Source: Pseudarthrobacter sulfonivorans (lineage in GTDB: Bacteria > Actinomycetota > Actinomycetes > Actinomycetales > Micrococcaceae). Taken from it: a DNA stretch of 64,000 nt. The position numbers were made by a program, and so were the translations under genes. The notes beneath the pieces are model-generated. The model did not search any database and was not told the DNA's origin. It saw nothing but the letters and a program-made list of their open reading frames with translations. Shown here one piece after another: positions 7,705-19,235 of this stretch (position 1 is the stretch's first letter; the number at the start of each line of letters is the position of its first letter). The DNA lies in the NCBI RefSeq assembly GCF_024391045.1, contig NZ_JANFCZ010000004.1, positions 1 to 64,000 of the forward strand, in the 5' to 3' direction.

Positions 7705-9507
7705 GTGGCGCAGACGACCGGCAACGCAAGGGATGTCAAGGCGCCGAACGCCACCAAGCGGTTGCGCCTCGGCCTGGGGGTCATGCTCACGCTGCTGTTG
7801 GTGGTGGGCGGCAAGCTCTTTATGGTCCAGGGCTTGGACATCGGGGGGATGGCTGCGGCCGCCCTTGACTACCGCATGCGCGAAACCACCCTGCCCGCAG
7901 AGCGCGGCAGCATCCTGGACGCCAACGGCACAGTCCTCGCCAACAGTGTGATCCGGTACAACGTGGTGGTGGACCAGACCGTCAATACCAAAACCGAGAC
8001 CTTTAAGCGCTTCGAAAAAGTCGATGGCAAAGACAAGCTCGTGGACGTCAGCCGCGAGCAGGGGCTGACCGAACTGGCCTCGGTCCTGGGCATGAGCCAG
8101 GATGCCATCCGCGAAGCCGTCACCGGCAAACAGCGGTACTACATCGTGGCCAAGGACCTGAAACCGGACGTCGAGCTCAAAGTCTCGAAGCTCAGTATCC
8201 CGGGCGTGGACACTGTGGGCGTCAGCAAGCGCGTCTACCCGAACGGCTCCGTGGCCGGCGGCATCATCGGGTTCCTGCAGGACGGCACCACCGGTACGGC
8301 CGGAATCGAGCAGACCCAGGACGGCCTGCTGCGCGGCGAAGACGGCAAACGGCTCTTCGAAATCGGTGCCGACGGCCTCAGGATCCCCGTGGGTGTGGAT
8401 GAACTGACGCCGCCGAAAGACGGCAAGAACGTCAAACTCACGCTGAACTCGGACCTTCAGTACTTCGCCCAGCAGGCCATCCAAAGCCAGAGCGACAAAC
8501 TCGGTGCGGAGTGGGGCAGCATCCTGGTCATGGATGTCAAGACGGGGAACATTGTGGCCATGGCCGACACCAATTCGCCTGACCCGAATGATCCCGGCCG
8601 GGTGGCCGCCAAGGACCGCGGGGTCCGCACCGTGACGGCAGCCTACGAGCCGGGGTCCGTGCAGAAGATGATCACTGCCTCGGCGCTCATCGATGAGGGA
8701 AAATCCAGCCCCCTGGACACCTTCACGCTCCCGCCGTCGTACACAATTGACGGCCAGACCTTCACGGACGCCTTCACCCACGGGACCGAGGAACGCACGC
8801 TTGCCGGCATCCTGGGTTACTCCATGAACACGGGAACCGTTGCGGCCGGCTCCCGCCTGACCAAGGAGCAGCGCTACGACTGGCTGCGGAAGTTCGGCAT
8901 AGGAGAGGCGCCGGACATCGGACTCCCTGCCACCGCGTCCGGCATCCTCGCGCCGGCGGACCAGTGGGACAGCCGCCAGCAGTACACGGTGCTCTTCGGC
9001 CAGGGCGTCTCCCAGTCCACACTGCAGACGGTCCGCGCCTTCCAGACCATCGCCAACAACGGCGTGATGCTTCAGCCCCGCCTGATCGACTCATACGTTT
9101 CAGCAGACGGCACCGAGGAAAAAGTCGCCCCGCAGCCGACACGGCAGGTGGTCTCGGACAACACCGCCCGGCAGGTCCGGGACATCCTGGAAAGCGCTGT
9201 GACCGAGGGCCAGATCAAGGACGCCGCCATTGACGGCTACCGTGTTGGCGCCAAGACCGGAACATCAGAGTCTCCGTGCGACGACGGCAAGTCCGGCTTC
9301 TGCGGCTACACGGCCTCCATGGTGGGGATGGCGCCGATGGATGATCCGCGGTTTATTGTGGAGGTGGTCCTGCAGCGTCCCAAGGGCAGCATTTACGGCA
9401 TCACCAATGGTCCGGTCTTCCGGTCGGTCATGAGCCAAACATTGCGCACCTTCAACGTGCAGCCGTCCACCGGCGAGCCGGCAAGGCTGGCGCAGTTCGC
9501 CAAGTAA
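7705..9507 (+). CDS. ftsI: Penicillin-binding protein, septal transpeptidase (FtsI/PBP3 class)
   Basis: 600 aa from GTG 7705, chosen because AAGGGA lies 5 nt upstream and the protein then begins with a short cytoplasmic tail and one membrane anchor (about residues 22-42). The open frame extends further upstream but overlaps ftsL. Transpeptidase motifs are intact: SVQK with nucleophile Ser318, SMN at 373-375 and KTG at 517-519. The N-terminal dimerisation domain begins ERGSILDANG. The enzyme cross-links septal peptidoglycan with FtsW as glycosyltransferase partner. Confidence 0.95.
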   Translation: MAQTTGNARDVKAPNATKRLRLGLGVMLTLLLVVGGKLFMVQGLDIGGMAAAALDYRMRETTLPAERGSILDANGTVLANSVIRYNVVVDQTVNTKTETFKRFEKVDGKDKLVDVSREQGLTELASVLGMSQDAIREAVTGKQRYYIVAKDLKPDVELKVSKLSIPGVDTVGVSKRVYPNGSVAGGIIGFLQDGTTGTAGIEQTQDGLLRGEDGKRLFEIGADGLRIPVGVDELTPPKDGKNVKLTLNSDLQYFAQQAIQSQSDKLGAEWGSILVMDVKTGNIVAMADTNSPDPNDPGRVAAKDRGVRTVTAAYEPGSVQKMITASALIDEGKSSPLDTFTLPPSYTIDGQTFTDAFTHGTEERTLAGILGYSMNTGTVAAGSRLTKEQRYDWLRKFGIGEAPDIGLPATASGILAPADQWDSRQQYTVLFGQGVSQSTLQTVRAFQTIANNGVMLQPRLIDSYVSADGTEEKVAPQPTRQVVSDNTARQVRDILESAVTEGQIKDAAIDGYRVGAKTGTSESPCDDGKSGFCGYTASMVGMAPMDDPRFIVEVVLQRPKGSIYGITNGPVFRSVMSQTLRTFNVQPSTGEPARLAQFAK

Positions 9508-9588
9508 TGCCAGGCAGTCACACTTCGCCGCCCGCACCGGGGTTCTCTTCGCGCGGGTTTGATCCACTAGCACCATCGGAGATTTTCT

Positions 9589-11226
9589 TTGTCAGAGCAG
9601 AACACACCAGGCAGCACCACCGGGGCCGCAGGGGAGTCGGCCGCCCGGTTCAGGCCGACGGCGGTGGCTGCCGTCCACCTGGACAGCATCGGGGAAGCCG
9701 TTGGAGTGCCGGTCCCGGGTGTCTCGGCCGCAGTGGGTGTCACAGGAATCTCGCTTAATTCACGCACGGTGGAACCCGGCGACCTCTACGTAGCGCTCCC
9801 GGGTGCTTCCCGCCATGGGGCCGACTTTGCCCACCAGGCGGTGGAACGGGGTGCAGTGGCGGTCCTGACCGACGACGCCGGGGCCCGCCTGCTGGCTTTG
9901 TCGGCCGACGCTTCGGTGCCTGTGCTCGTGGTGGACGGTCCGCGCAACGTGGTGGGTCCCCTGTCCGCCATGATCTACCGGAGCCAGCCGCCCGCAGGCC
10001 ACCCTCCGCACCTGTTCGGAGTGACCGGAACGAACGGCAAGACCACCACGACGTACTTCATCAATGCGCTCCTCCGCGCACTGGGACAACGGACCGGCCT
10101 GATCGGAACAATCGAAATCCTCGCCGGGGGTGACCCCATTCCCAGCCTCCTCACCACGCCTGAGTCGACGGACGTTCACGGCCTGCTGGCGCTCATGCGG
10201 GAGCGGGGCCTTGACGCCGCCTCCATGGAGGTGTCCTCCCACGCCATTTCCTTCCAGCGCGTCGACGGGGTGGTCTTCGACGTCGCCGGGTTCACCAACC
10301 TGACCCAGGACCACCTGGACCTGCACGGCACCATGGACGAATACTTCGCCACCAAAGCGGAACTCTTTACCTCCCGCCGCTCCCGTGCGGCTGTGGTGAC
10401 GGTCGACGACGAGTGGGGACGCAGGCTCGCAGCTGCGGCCGGGATCCCGGTCATCACCCTCGCAACCACCACCGGCAGCGGTCCCGCTGACTGGACCGTC
10501 ACCGCCACCCAAGCCCGCGGGCTTGGTACCGAGTTCACGCTCAGCGGTCCCGGGGACGCGCGGCTGCAGGTCCACACAGGCCTGCCCGGCGCCTTCAACG
10601 TCGCCAACGCGGCGCTGGCCACCGTGATGGTCCTGGCCGGCGGTGCGGACACCGCCGCTGTCCAGGCCGCCCTGGCAAACCACGATCCCTTCACCGTGGC
10701 CGTACCGGGCCGCATGCAGCTAATCTCCGAGGGACCGGCCGCCGTCGTCGATTTTGCCCACAACACCGACGCGCTGGCCCGTGCGCTCGAGGCTGTCCGT
10801 TCACCGGTTCCGGGATCCCGGGTGATCGTGGTCTTCGGTGCCACCGGACAGCGGGACCAGGGGAAACGGCCGGCCATGGGGGCTGTGGCCGCCCGGCTCG
10901 CTGACGTTGTCATCATCACGGATGACGACCCCCATGATGAAGATGCGGCCAGCATCAGGGCGGATGTCCTCGCCGGGGCCCGCGCCGCCCGGGAAGAGGA
11001 AAGTCTTGACTGCGTCATCGAGGAAATCCATCCCCGTGATGCCGCCATCAAACGTGCCGTCGAGCTGGCCCGGCTCCAGGACACCATCCTGGTGGCCGGC
11101 CGGGGACATGAGGTCTGGCAAGAGGTGAAAGGCGTCAACCTGGCCCTCGATGACCGGGTGGAACTCCGGAACGCCTTGACAGCCAGGGGATTCACGGTTC
11201 TCCAAGACGAGCGGATAGAGTCCTAG
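9589..11226 (+). CDS. murE: UDP-MurNAc-tripeptide synthetase MurE, probably L-lysine-adding
   Basis: 545 aa. TTG 9589 is the likely start, with GGAG about 7 nt upstream. The Mur ligase P-loop is at residues 146-153 (TGTNGKTT), followed by the central domain (TNLTQDHLDLHG) and C-terminal domain (GRGHEVWQ). MurE adds the third residue of the stem peptide. DAP-adding enzymes carry DNPR at the amino-acid pocket. Here the equivalent region reads TDDDPHDED (residues 444-452), with no arginine, which fits addition of L-lysine as known for Arthrobacter A3-alpha peptidoglycan. The substrate is inferred. Confidence 0.93.
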   Translation: MSEQNTPGSTTGAAGESAARFRPTAVAAVHLDSIGEAVGVPVPGVSAAVGVTGISLNSRTVEPGDLYVALPGASRHGADFAHQAVERGAVAVLTDDAGARLLALSADASVPVLVVDGPRNVVGPLSAMIYRSQPPAGHPPHLFGVTGTNGKTTTTYFINALLRALGQRTGLIGTIEILAGGDPIPSLLTTPESTDVHGLLALMRERGLDAASMEVSSHAISFQRVDGVVFDVAGFTNLTQDHLDLHGTMDEYFATKAELFTSRRSRAAVVTVDDEWGRRLAAAAGIPVITLATTTGSGPADWTVTATQARGLGTEFTLSGPGDARLQVHTGLPGAFNVANAALATVMVLAGGADTAAVQAALANHDPFTVAVPGRMQLISEGPAAVVDFAHNTDALARALEAVRSPVPGSRVIVVFGATGQRDQGKRPAMGAVAARLADVVIITDDDPHDEDAASIRADVLAGARAAREEESLDCVIEEIHPRDAAIKRAVELARLQDTILVAGRGHEVWQEVKGVNLALDDRVELRNALTARGFTVLQDERIES

Positions 11227-11232
11227 ACCGAG

Positions 11233-12714
11233 ATGATTGCATTTACTGCGGCGGAAATCGCCGAAATCACAAACGGCCGCCTGGACGCCGACCCGGGGGT
11301 CACCCCGCAATCGGTGGTCACTGATTCGCGCGATGCGATCCCCGGGGCGCTCTACGTCGCAAAACCCGGCGAGCACGCGGACGGGCACGACTTCGTCGCA
11401 GCCGCCTTCAACCAAGGGGCCGTGCTGGCCCTCGCGGAGCGTCCTGTTGCCGGGCCCGACGGCGTGGACTATCCCGCAGTCCTGGTCCAGGACGCAGTGT
11501 TGGCCATGGGCGCGCTGGCTGCAGAAGCCGTCCGCCGGCTCCGTGCCGCCCGCGCCGCGGCCGGCGAAACCCTGACCGTCGTCGGTATCACGGGCTCGGC
11601 AGGGAAGACCACCACGAAGGACCTCCTCGCAGGGATCCTCACCACACAGGGCAACACCGTGGCGCCGCAGGGCTCCTACAACGGCGAAGTGGGCGTGCCG
11701 CTGACGGTCTTCCGCGCCACGCCGGAGACGCGCTACCTCGTGATCGAAATGGGTGCCACCGGCATCGGGCACATCCGCTACCTGGCCGACATGGTCAAGC
11801 CGGACATCGGGGTTGTCCTGTGCGTCGGCACAGCCCACGCGGGGGAGTTCGGCGGCGTCGAAAACATTGTGCTTGCCAAGGGCGAACTGGTGGAGGCGCT
11901 GACGGCCTCGGGCACGGCCATCCTCAACCTTGACGACGACCGCGTCGCGGGCATGCAGCCCCGCACGGTGGCGACCGTCCTTGGATTCTCGGCCGAGGAC
12001 CGCCCTGAAGCGGCCGTGCGGGCCGTCAACCCGGACACAAACGCCTTCGGCCACCCGGAATTCGACCTTGTCCTCCCCGGTGCTGACCTGACCGGCGCTG
12101 AAACAGGCCTGCACGTGAGCAGCGGCCTGATCGGCGCCCACCATACGGGCAACCTCCTGGCCGCCGCAGCGGCCGCGCACGCGGCCGGTGTAGCCGGGGA
12201 AGCCATCGTTGCGTCCCTCAACGCCCAGACACCCGCCAGCCGCTGGCGGATGGAACGCACCGAACGGGCCGACGGCGTCACGGTCATCAATGACGCCTAC
12301 AACGCCAATCCGGAGTCCATGCGCGCTGCCCTGCGGACGTTGGCCGATCTGGGCCGCGGTCGCCGCACCTGGGCCGTGCTGGGAGCCATGCTTGAGCTGG
12401 GGCCCGACTCCATCCGCGAGCACACCGCCGTGGGAACCCAGGTGGTGCGGCTGAATATTTCGCGGCTGGTGGTTGTGGGCCGCGAGGCCAGGGCCCTCTA
12501 CGTTTCCGCCGTCCAGGAAGGCTCCTGGGGCGACGAATGCGTGTTTGTCGAAACAGCCGAGGACGCCTATTCGCTCCTCGAGGCCGAACTCGAACCCGGG
12601 GATCTGGTGCTGTTCAAGTCCTCCAACAGCGTCGGGCTTCGGCACTTGGGTGATCGGATAGCATTACCCCCACAATCCACGGAACCTGCCGAAGAAAGGA
12701 GCGAGCTGCTGTGA
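11233..12714 (+). CDS. murF: UDP-MurNAc-pentapeptide synthetase MurF
   Basis: 493 aa. ATP-dependent ligase adding D-Ala-D-Ala to the UDP-MurNAc-tripeptide, the last cytoplasmic step of stem peptide synthesis. The P-loop is at residues 120-126 (TGSAGKT), followed by [10 protein letters not shown] and the C-terminal [12 protein letters not shown] block specific to MurF. It starts 6 nt after murE and ends overlapping the mraY GTG start by four bases. Confidence 0.95.
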   Translation: MIAFTAAEIAEITNGRLDADPGVTPQSVVTDSRDAIPGALYVAKPGEHADGHDFVAAAFNQGAVLALAERPVAGPDGVDYPAVLVQDAVLAMGALAAEAVRRLRAARAAAGETLTVVGITGSAGKTTTKDLLAGILTTQGNTVAPQGSYNGEVGVPLTVFRATPETRYLVIEMGATGIGHIRYLADMVKPDIGVVLCVGTAHAGEFGGVENIVLAKGELVEALTASGTAILNLDDDRVAGMQPRTVATVLGFSAEDRPEAAVRAVNPDTNAFGHPEFDLVLPGADLTGAETGLHVSSGLIGAHHTGNLLAAAAAAHAAGVAGEAIVASLNAQTPASRWRMERTERADGVTVINDAYNANPESMRAALRTLADLGRGRRTWAVLGAMLELGPDSIREHTAVGTQVVRLNISRLVVVGREARALYVSAVQEGSWGDECVFVETAEDAYSLLEAELEPGDLVLFKSSNSVGLRHLGDRIALPPQSTEPAEERSELL

Positions 12715-13820
12715 TTGCACTTTTGATCGGCGCTGGACTTGCACTGCTGTTCGCCCTGGTGGGGACTCCTCTGTTTATCCGCCTGCTCGTCAGCAAGAGC
12801 TACGGCCAATTCATCCGCGATGACGGACCCACGTCGCACCACACCAAACGCGGCACGCCCACCATGGGCGGAACAGTGGTGGTGGGGTCAGTCCTCCTCA
12901 GTTATGGACTGACCCACCTGATCATGTGGATGATGAACCCGGCGTCCGCCGGCCCAACGGCATCGGCACTCATCCTGCTGTTCCTGATGGTCGGCATGGG
13001 GCTGGTGGGCTTCCTCGACGACTTCATCAAGATCTCGCGCCAGCGCAGCCTCGGTCTGGACGCCAAGGCCAAACTTATCCTCCAAGCCGCCGTAGGCATC
13101 GCCTTCGCCATCCTGGCGCTGAACTTTCCCGACCCCGAGGGACTCACCCCCGCGTCCACAAAGATCTCCCTGGTCCGGGACATTCCGTGGCTGGACCTGG
13201 CCTTCGGCGGCACGGTGGTGGGCGCCATCCTGTTTGTCCTCTGGTCCAACCTGATCGTGACGGCGGCGACCAACGGCGTCAACCTGACGGACGGCCTGGA
13301 CGGGCTCGCCGCCGGTGCCTCGGTTATGGTCTTCGGCGCTTACACCCTGATGGGAATCTGGCAGAACAACCAGGCCTGCGGATCGCCGCGTGAAGCCGGC
13401 AGCGGCTGCTACACCGTGCGCGACCCCCTGGACCTGGCCCTCCTCGCGGCGATCCTCAGTGCTGCCCTGGTGGGCTTCCTGTGGTGGAACACCTCACCCG
13501 CCAAAATCTTCATGGGCGATACCGGCTCCCTGGCCATCGGCGGCGCCATTGCAGGCTTCGCCATCCTGTCCCGCACCGAACTCCTGCTGGGCATTGTTGG
13601 CGGCCTGTTCGTCCTGATTACCCTCTCGGTGATCATCCAGGTGGGCTACTTCAAACTAACCGGCGGCAAAAGGGTCTTCAAGATGGCACCGCTGCAACAC
13701 CACTTCGAACTTAAAGGCTGGGCCGAAGTCACCGTGGTGGTCCGTTTCTGGATCCTGGGCGGGCTCTTTGTGGCCGTGGGCCTGGGCGTCTTCTACGCTG
13801 AATGGGTTGTGCTCCTGTGA
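12711..13820 (+). CDS. mraY: Phospho-MurNAc-pentapeptide translocase MraY
   Basis: 369 aa polytopic membrane enzyme that transfers phospho-MurNAc-pentapeptide to undecaprenyl phosphate, making lipid I. Visible motifs are GTPTMGG (residues 48-54), the metal-binding pair Asp103/Asp104 in [29 protein letters not shown] and HHFELKGW near the C-terminus. About ten hydrophobic helices are present. Start is GTG 12711 overlapping the murF stop. Confidence 0.96.
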   Translation: MIALLIGAGLALLFALVGTPLFIRLLVSKSYGQFIRDDGPTSHHTKRGTPTMGGTVVVGSVLLSYGLTHLIMWMMNPASAGPTASALILLFLMVGMGLVGFLDDFIKISRQRSLGLDAKAKLILQAAVGIAFAILALNFPDPEGLTPASTKISLVRDIPWLDLAFGGTVVGAILFVLWSNLIVTAATNGVNLTDGLDGLAAGASVMVFGAYTLMGIWQNNQACGSPREAGSGCYTVRDPLDLALLAAILSAALVGFLWWNTSPAKIFMGDTGSLAIGGAIAGFAILSRTELLLGIVGGLFVLITLSVIIQVGYFKLTGGKRVFKMAPLQHHFELKGWAEVTVVVRFWILGGLFVAVGLGVFYAEWVVLL

Positions 13821-15379
13821 CTGTTTCCGCCCGCCTGCAAAACCTTGTCACCTGGGACTCAGACTGGGCAGGCCTGCGGGTCGTGGTCACGGGCATCGGA
13901 GTCTCGGGGTTCGCCGCTGCGGATACCCTCATTGAACTCGGCGCCCGCGTGGTGGTGGTCGACGCCGCCACCACGGACACTGCCAAGGCCCAGGCAGACA
14001 CCCTGAAGATCGTCGGTGCCGTGGACGTTCTCCTCGGTGAGGAAGCCGTCAGCAGGATTCCGAAGGTGGAGGGCAGTTTCCCCGACCTCATCGTCACCTC
14101 GCCGGGCTGGCGTCCCGACCAGGCGCTCCTCGCCGCTGCCACACGCGCGCACATCCCTGTGTGGGGCGACGTCGAACTTGCCTGGCGGCTGCGCGTCCGC
14201 GAAGGGCACAAAACCGCGGACTGGCTGACGATCACCGGTACGAACGGCAAGACCACCACGGTGGGGCTGACGGCGTCGATGCTGCAGGCCGCAGGACTGA
14301 AGGCCATTGCCGTAGGGAACGTGGGCACACCCATCCTGGATGCTCTCCGCGACCCCGTTGACTACGACGTCTTCGCTGTTGAGCTGTCCAGCTTCCAGCT
14401 GCACTGGGCTGAATCCCTGTCTCCCGTGGCCAGCGTGTGCCTGAACGTGGCCGAAGACCACGTCGACTGGCACGGTTCCTACAACTCCTACCTGGCCGAC
14501 AAGGCAAAGGTCTACGCGCGGACGCAGAAGGCGTGCATCTACAACGCCGAGCAGATCGAAACCGAAAGAATGGTGGAGGACGCCGACGTGGTTGAGGGCT
14601 GCCGGGCCGTCGGCTTCACCACGGTCACCCCGGCCATCAGCATGCTCGGCGTGGTGGAAGGCCTCCTGGTGGACCGCGCCTTCATTGAGCAGCGCAAGGA
14701 CAGCGCCGCGGAGCTCGCCTCGATCACGGACCTCGGACAGATCGCTCCCCGCCACATGGTGGCGAACGCCCTGGCCGCAGCGGCCCTGGTGCGAGCCTAC
14801 GGAGTGGACGCGCAGGCGGTTCGCCGGGGCATCCAGGACTACGTGCCCGGCAACCACCGGATCCAGCAAGTGGCCCGCCTCAACGGTGTCCTCTGGGTAA
14901 ATGATTCCAAAGCCACCAACCCGCACGCGGCCGCGGCATCGCTGACTGCCTTCGAGAATGTCGTCTGGATCGCAGGGGGACTCTCCAAGGGGGTCAGCTA
15001 CGACGACCTGGTGCGCGCGCAGGCGGCACGGCTCAAAGCTGTGGTGCTCATCGGCCTCGACACCAATCCCTTGGCGGACGCCCTGCGGCGACACGCGCCG
15101 GATGTCCCCGTGATCCATACTCCGGCGGGCGAAACTGAGACTATGCAGGCTGCCGTAACGGGCGGAGCCATCCCGGCCGGCTCTCCGGTTTCCGGAGACG
15201 ACGTGATGCGCCGGGCCGTTGCGTCAGCGGCGCAGCTGGCCGCATCAGGCGACACCGTCCTGATGGCACCGGCGGCTGCTTCCATGGATCAGTTCTCTTC
15301 CTATGCTCACCGCGGCAACGCCTTTATCGAAGCTGTCCGCGAGCTGGTGGAAGGGCAGGCCAAGACCGGCGAGGAGTAA
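13817..15379 (+). CDS. murD: UDP-MurNAc-L-Ala:D-Glu ligase MurD
   Basis: 520 aa from GTG 13817, which overlaps the mraY TGA by four bases (GTGA). ATG 13802, five codons upstream in frame, is possible but would give a longer overlap. The Rossmann-like N-terminal domain ([16 protein letters not shown]) is followed by the ATP loop at residues 140-147 (TGTNGKTT) and a C-terminal domain with NHRIQ and [10 protein letters not shown]. It adds D-glutamate to UDP-MurNAc-L-Ala. Confidence 0.94.
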   Translation: MTVSARLQNLVTWDSDWAGLRVVVTGIGVSGFAAADTLIELGARVVVVDAATTDTAKAQADTLKIVGAVDVLLGEEAVSRIPKVEGSFPDLIVTSPGWRPDQALLAAATRAHIPVWGDVELAWRLRVREGHKTADWLTITGTNGKTTTVGLTASMLQAAGLKAIAVGNVGTPILDALRDPVDYDVFAVELSSFQLHWAESLSPVASVCLNVAEDHVDWHGSYNSYLADKAKVYARTQKACIYNAEQIETERMVEDADVVEGCRAVGFTTVTPAISMLGVVEGLLVDRAFIEQRKDSAAELASITDLGQIAPRHMVANALAAAALVRAYGVDAQAVRRGIQDYVPGNHRIQQVARLNGVLWVNDSKATNPHAAAASLTAFENVVWIAGGLSKGVSYDDLVRAQAARLKAVVLIGLDTNPLADALRRHAPDVPVIHTPAGETETMQAAVTGGAIPAGSPVSGDDVMRRAVASAAQLAASGDTVLMAPAAASMDQFSSYAHRGNAFIEAVRELVEGQAKTGEE

Positions 15380-15381
15380 CA

Positions 15382-16755
15382 ATGGTCAGCACGCCCACCC
15401 GGCCGAAGGCTTCCAGGCCCCGCGCCGGGAAACCCGCGTCGCCCGGGGCAACGGGACCGGGAGCAGCCAGGCCCGCCTCCTCCGGCGCCAAAGGGAACCG
15501 GCCCAACCTGCCGGCCCGGATCAGGGGCTGGTACCGGGGCTTCTGGTCTGCCTTGGAAGGCAACGGGACATCACGGAACGGCTCCACGTACTACCTCATC
15601 CTGGGCTCCACGCTGGCCCTCACGGCCATCGGCATCATGATGGTGCTCTCGGCTTCCAGCGTTGAATCCATCGCGGCCGGAAAGTCGCCGTACGGCGACG
15701 CCCTCAAGCAGGGCATGTTCGCCGCCCTCGGCATCTTTGTGATGTTTGTCCTTTCCCGGATCAACGTGGTGTGGCTCAAACGCCTGGCGTGGCCGGTACT
15801 GGGCGCCACTCTGGTGGTCCTGGCGCTGGTCCAGCTGGTGGGTGACGAGGTCAACGGCAACAAGAACTGGATCGACCTGGGCGGCATCACCTTCCAGCCG
15901 TCCGAAGCATCAAAGCTTGCCCTGGCGCTCTGGATGGCCACGGTACTTGCCAGGAAAGGAAAGCTGCTTCGCCGCTGGCAGCATGTGCTGATTCCCGCCG
16001 TGCCGGCGGCAGGCCTGGTGATCGTGCTGGTGCTGCTGGGCAATGACCTCGGCACCGCCATGATCATCATGATGATCACGGCTGCAGCCTTGTTCTTTGC
16101 CGGCGTGCCGCTGTACCTCTTCGGTTTTGCGGCCGTGGCGGCCGCGGCAGGTACAGCCGTTATGGCCATCACCAGCTCCAACCGGATGTGCCGCATCACC
16201 TCCTGGTGGACCGGGCAGTCCTGCGCCGACGGCATCGACGCCAACTACCAGGCCACCAACGGGCTGTACGGACTCGCGTCCGGAGGCTGGTTCGGCGTTG
16301 GCCTTGGCCAGAGCCGGCAGAAGTACAGCTGGATTCCGGAAGCCCACAACGACTTCATTTTTGCCATCATCGGCGAGGAACTCGGCCTGGTAGGCACCGT
16401 CGTCGTGCTTGTCCTTTTTGCCATCCTCGGAGCAGCCATTTACCGTGTGGTGGTGGCGCAGGAGGACATGTTCCACCGTGTCCTGGCCGGCACCATCATG
16501 GTGTGGCTGCTGGGGCAGGCGACTGTCAACATGGCCGTGGTGACGGGGCTTATGCCCGTCATCGGGGTGCCCCTGCCGTTCATTTCCTACGGCGGCTCGG
16601 CGTTGCTGATGTCCCTCTGTGCCATCGGGGTGGTGCTGTCGCTGGCCCGGGAACAGATGGCCCCCGCCCTGCGGCCCAAGAGAATGCTGAAGTTCGGCGC
16701 CAAGAAGGCCGGGAAATCCACCCGGCGCACCAAAACCGCAAGAAAGCGTACCTAG
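15382..16755 (+). CDS. ftsW: Peptidoglycan glycosyltransferase FtsW
   Basis: 457 aa, SEDS family. A basic, Pro-rich cytoplasmic N-terminus (about 70 residues) precedes about ten membrane helices. SEDS blocks include NKNWIDLGGITFQPSE, GNDLGTAMI, the extracellular loop QSRQKYSWIPEAHNDFIFAIIGEE with the conserved Glu-rich segment, and PVIGVPLPFISYGGSAL. It polymerises septal glycan from lipid II together with FtsI. It starts two bases after murD and ends in a strongly basic tail. Confidence 0.95.
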   Translation: MVSTPTRPKASRPRAGKPASPGATGPGAARPASSGAKGNRPNLPARIRGWYRGFWSALEGNGTSRNGSTYYLILGSTLALTAIGIMMVLSASSVESIAAGKSPYGDALKQGMFAALGIFVMFVLSRINVVWLKRLAWPVLGATLVVLALVQLVGDEVNGNKNWIDLGGITFQPSEASKLALALWMATVLARKGKLLRRWQHVLIPAVPAAGLVIVLVLLGNDLGTAMIIMMITAAALFFAGVPLYLFGFAAVAAAAGTAVMAITSSNRMCRITSWWTGQSCADGIDANYQATNGLYGLASGGWFGVGLGQSRQKYSWIPEAHNDFIFAIIGEELGLVGTVVVLVLFAILGAAIYRVVVAQEDMFHRVLAGTIMVWLLGQATVNMAVVTGLMPVIGVPLPFISYGGSALLMSLCAIGVVLSLAREQMAPALRPKRMLKFGAKKAGKSTRRTKTARKRT

Positions 16756-16761
16756 CACCAG

Positions 16762-17862
16762 ATGACTTCCCAGAACCTGTCCATTGTCCTGGCGGGTGGC
16801 GGCACCGCCGGCCACATCAGCCCGCTCCTGGCGATCGCCGCTGCCCTCAGGTCCGCCTCGCCGGGGGCCAGGTTGCTGGCCGTGGGCACACCCGCGGGCA
16901 TGGAGACCCGCCTTGTGCCCGCGGCCGGAGTGGAACTCGCCACCATCGACCGGGTGCCCTTTCCGCGCAAACCCTCGGTGGACCTGCTGAAGCTGCCTGC
17001 CCGACTGGCCGGGGCGGTGCGCCAGTCCGGGCGCATCCTGGACGAGGCATCAGCTGACGTTTTGGTGGGTGTGGGCGGCTACGTCTGCACACCCCTGTAC
17101 CTCGCGGCCCGCCGGCGCGGGATCCCCATCGTGATCCACGAAGCCAACACCAGGCCAGGGCTGGCCAACCGCGTAGGGTCACTGCTGACCCGCCACGTGG
17201 CCACCGCCTTCGACACCACACGCCTGCGGCATGCCCGCCACGTCGGCATGCCCATGCGGACCGAAATCTCCGGCCTCGACCGGGACGCGGCACGGGCAGC
17301 TGGGCGTGAAGCACTGGGCCTGGACGCGCACAAGCCCACGCTCATTGTGACCGGCGGGTCCTCCGGCGCCCAGAGCATCAACCGGGCGGTGGCTGAAGCG
17401 GCACGGGACCTGGGCGCTGCCGGAATCCAGACGCTCCACATCACCGGCCGCGGCAAAACCGTGATGGGGCCCGACGGCGGCCCTCTCACCGCTGACGGGT
17501 ACCGGCAGGTTGAGTACGTGGATGGCATGGAGTGTGTCTACGCTGCCGCGGACCTCCTGTTGGCGCGGTCCGGGGCCGCCACCGTCTGCGAAGTCGCTGC
17601 TGTTGGAGTCCCGGCCGTCTTTGTCCCGCTGCCCATCGGCAACGGCGAGCAGGCACTGAACGCCGCCGGACTGGTCAACGCCGGGGGAGCGGTCCTGGTC
17701 CAGGACAAGGAGTTCACCGCGCAGTGGATCATGCGGGAACTGATCCCGCTGGTGACCGATTCCGGCCGCCTGGCCGCAATGGCCACCAATTCCCGCCGGC
17801 TCGGAATCAGAAACGCCGACCAGCGCATGGCTGGTCTTGTCCTGGAAGCGGTGTCCGCATGA
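16762..17862 (+). CDS. murG: Lipid II synthase MurG
   Basis: 366 aa GT-B glycosyltransferase that adds GlcNAc from UDP-GlcNAc to lipid I on the inner face of the membrane. The N-terminal glycine-rich loop is [10 protein letters not shown] (residues 12-21), followed by [27 protein letters not shown] and the donor-site stretch [11 protein letters not shown]. The C-terminal block [30 protein letters not shown] is intact across its parts. It overlaps murC by ATGA. Confidence 0.95.
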   Translation: MTSQNLSIVLAGGGTAGHISPLLAIAAALRSASPGARLLAVGTPAGMETRLVPAAGVELATIDRVPFPRKPSVDLLKLPARLAGAVRQSGRILDEASADVLVGVGGYVCTPLYLAARRRGIPIVIHEANTRPGLANRVGSLLTRHVATAFDTTRLRHARHVGMPMRTEISGLDRDAARAAGREALGLDAHKPTLIVTGGSSGAQSINRAVAEAARDLGAAGIQTLHITGRGKTVMGPDGGPLTADGYRQVEYVDGMECVYAAADLLLARSGAATVCEVAAVGVPAVFVPLPIGNGEQALNAAGLVNAGGAVLVQDKEFTAQWIMRELIPLVTDSGRLAAMATNSRRLGIRNADQRMAGLVLEAVSA

Positions 17863-19235
17863 CCCCCGCAAGCGTCCGCAGCCAGGAGTCCCTGGGCCGC
17901 GTCCATTTCATCGGCATCGGCGGCGTCGGAATGTCCGCCGTGGCCCGCATCATGGTGGCCCGGGGAGTCACCGTCAGCGGCTCCGACGCCAAAGACCTGC
18001 CGGTCATGGCGGAGCTGGCGGCCGCCGGTGCCCGCATCGCCGTCGGTTATGGCGCAGCCAACCTGGGCGACGCCCAGACGGTGGTGGCGGGATCGGCCAT
18101 CCGGGCTGACAACCCCGAACTGGTGGCTGCACGCGAGGCCGGCCTGCCCGTGCTGCACCGGTCCGAGGCCCTGGCCGCGACCATGGGGGATGACCTCGTG
18201 GTGACCATCGCGGGAACCCACGGGAAGTCCACCACCACCTCCATGATCACGGTCCTCCTGCAGGAAGCCGGGCTCGACCCCTCCTTCGCCATCGGTGCCA
18301 ATGTGCCGTCGCTGGGAGTCAACGCGGCTCACGGCACGTCCGGCATTTTTGTGGCCGAGGCGGATGAATCCGACGGGTCCTTCCTGAACTACCGGCCCAG
18401 GATCGCCGTGGTCACCAACGTCGAACCCGACCACCTGGACCACTACGGGACCGCCGAAGCCGTGTATGAGTCCTTTGACCGCTTCACCGGGCTGCTGCCC
18501 GCCGACGGCGTCCTGATCGCCTGCGCGGATGACGCCGGTGCCCTCGCCCTCGCGGAGCGCACGCGGGCCCGCGGGAACACCAGAGTGGTCCTCTACGGAA
18601 CCTCGGACACCTCCGATCTGGTCCTGCACGACGACGGTCCCGGAGCCGTGGCGGTATCTGCTCCGGCCGGCCGGTTCGCCCTGCAGCTGCAGGTCCCCGG
18701 CCGGCACAACGCGCTCAACGCCGCCGCTGCCGTTGCCGTGGCCCTGGAGCTGGGCGTCGACGCCGATGCTGCCGCGCGGGCACTGTCCCACTTCTCGGGT
18801 GCGTCGCGGCGTTTCGAACTGAAGGGGGAAGCCCGGGGCGTGCGGGTTTTCGATGACTATGCCCACCATCCCACCGAGGTCCGCGCAGCCCTGACCGCGG
18901 CCCGGTCCGTGGCAGGCGGGCACCACGTCCACGTCCTGTTCCAGCCGCACCTGTTCTCACGCACCCGGGAGTTCGCCCATGAATTCGCCGACGCCCTGAA
19001 CCTGGCAGACACTGCCCTGGTGCTGGACATCTACCCTGCCCGTGAAGATCCCATCCCCGGCGTGACCAGCCAGCTGATTGCCGACCATCTGGGACCGGGC
19101 GGTCGACGGGTGGACCCCGCGGAAGCGGTGGCCTCCCTCGCACGGGCTGCCGGTCCGGGCGATATCATCCTGACCGTCGGAGCGGGCGATGTAACAGGCT
19201 TCGGGCCGCAGATCGTGCAGGCACTCGGTGGGTAG
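17859..19235 (+). CDS. murC: UDP-MurNAc:L-alanine ligase MurC
   Basis: 458 aa from ATG 17859, which overlaps the murG stop (ATGA). The longer open frame upstream lies inside murG and is not used. N-terminal UDP-binding motif [15 protein letters not shown]-loop GTHGKSTTT near residue 118, [20 protein letters not shown] and [11 protein letters not shown] are all present. It adds the first stem residue, L-alanine. This is the first enzyme of the Mur ligase series although it comes last in the cluster. Confidence 0.95.
   Translation: MTPASVRSQESLGRVHFIGIGGVGMSAVARIMVARGVTVSGSDAKDLPVMAELAAAGARIAVGYGAANLGDAQTVVAGSAIRADNPELVAAREAGLPVLHRSEALAATMGDDLVVTIAGTHGKSTTTSMITVLLQEAGLDPSFAIGANVPSLGVNAAHGTSGIFVAEADESDGSFLNYRPRIAVVTNVEPDHLDHYGTAEAVYESFDRFTGLLPADGVLIACADDAGALALAERTRARGNTRVVLYGTSDTSDLVLHDDGPGAVAVSAPAGRFALQLQVPGRHNALNAAAAVAVALELGVDADAAARALSHFSGASRRFELKGEARGVRVFDDYAHHPTEVRAALTAARSVAGGHHVHVLFQPHLFSRTREFAHEFADALNLADTALVLDIYPAREDPIPGVTSQLIADHLGPGGRRVDPAEAVASLARAAGPGDIILTVGAGDVTGFGPQIVQALGG

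Noticed and set aside
10801..12645. 614-aa open frame on the minus strand opposite murE/murF
   Set aside because: Exact shadow of two well-supported genes; Gly/His/Arg-rich and without domain sense. Long antisense frames are expected at this GC content.
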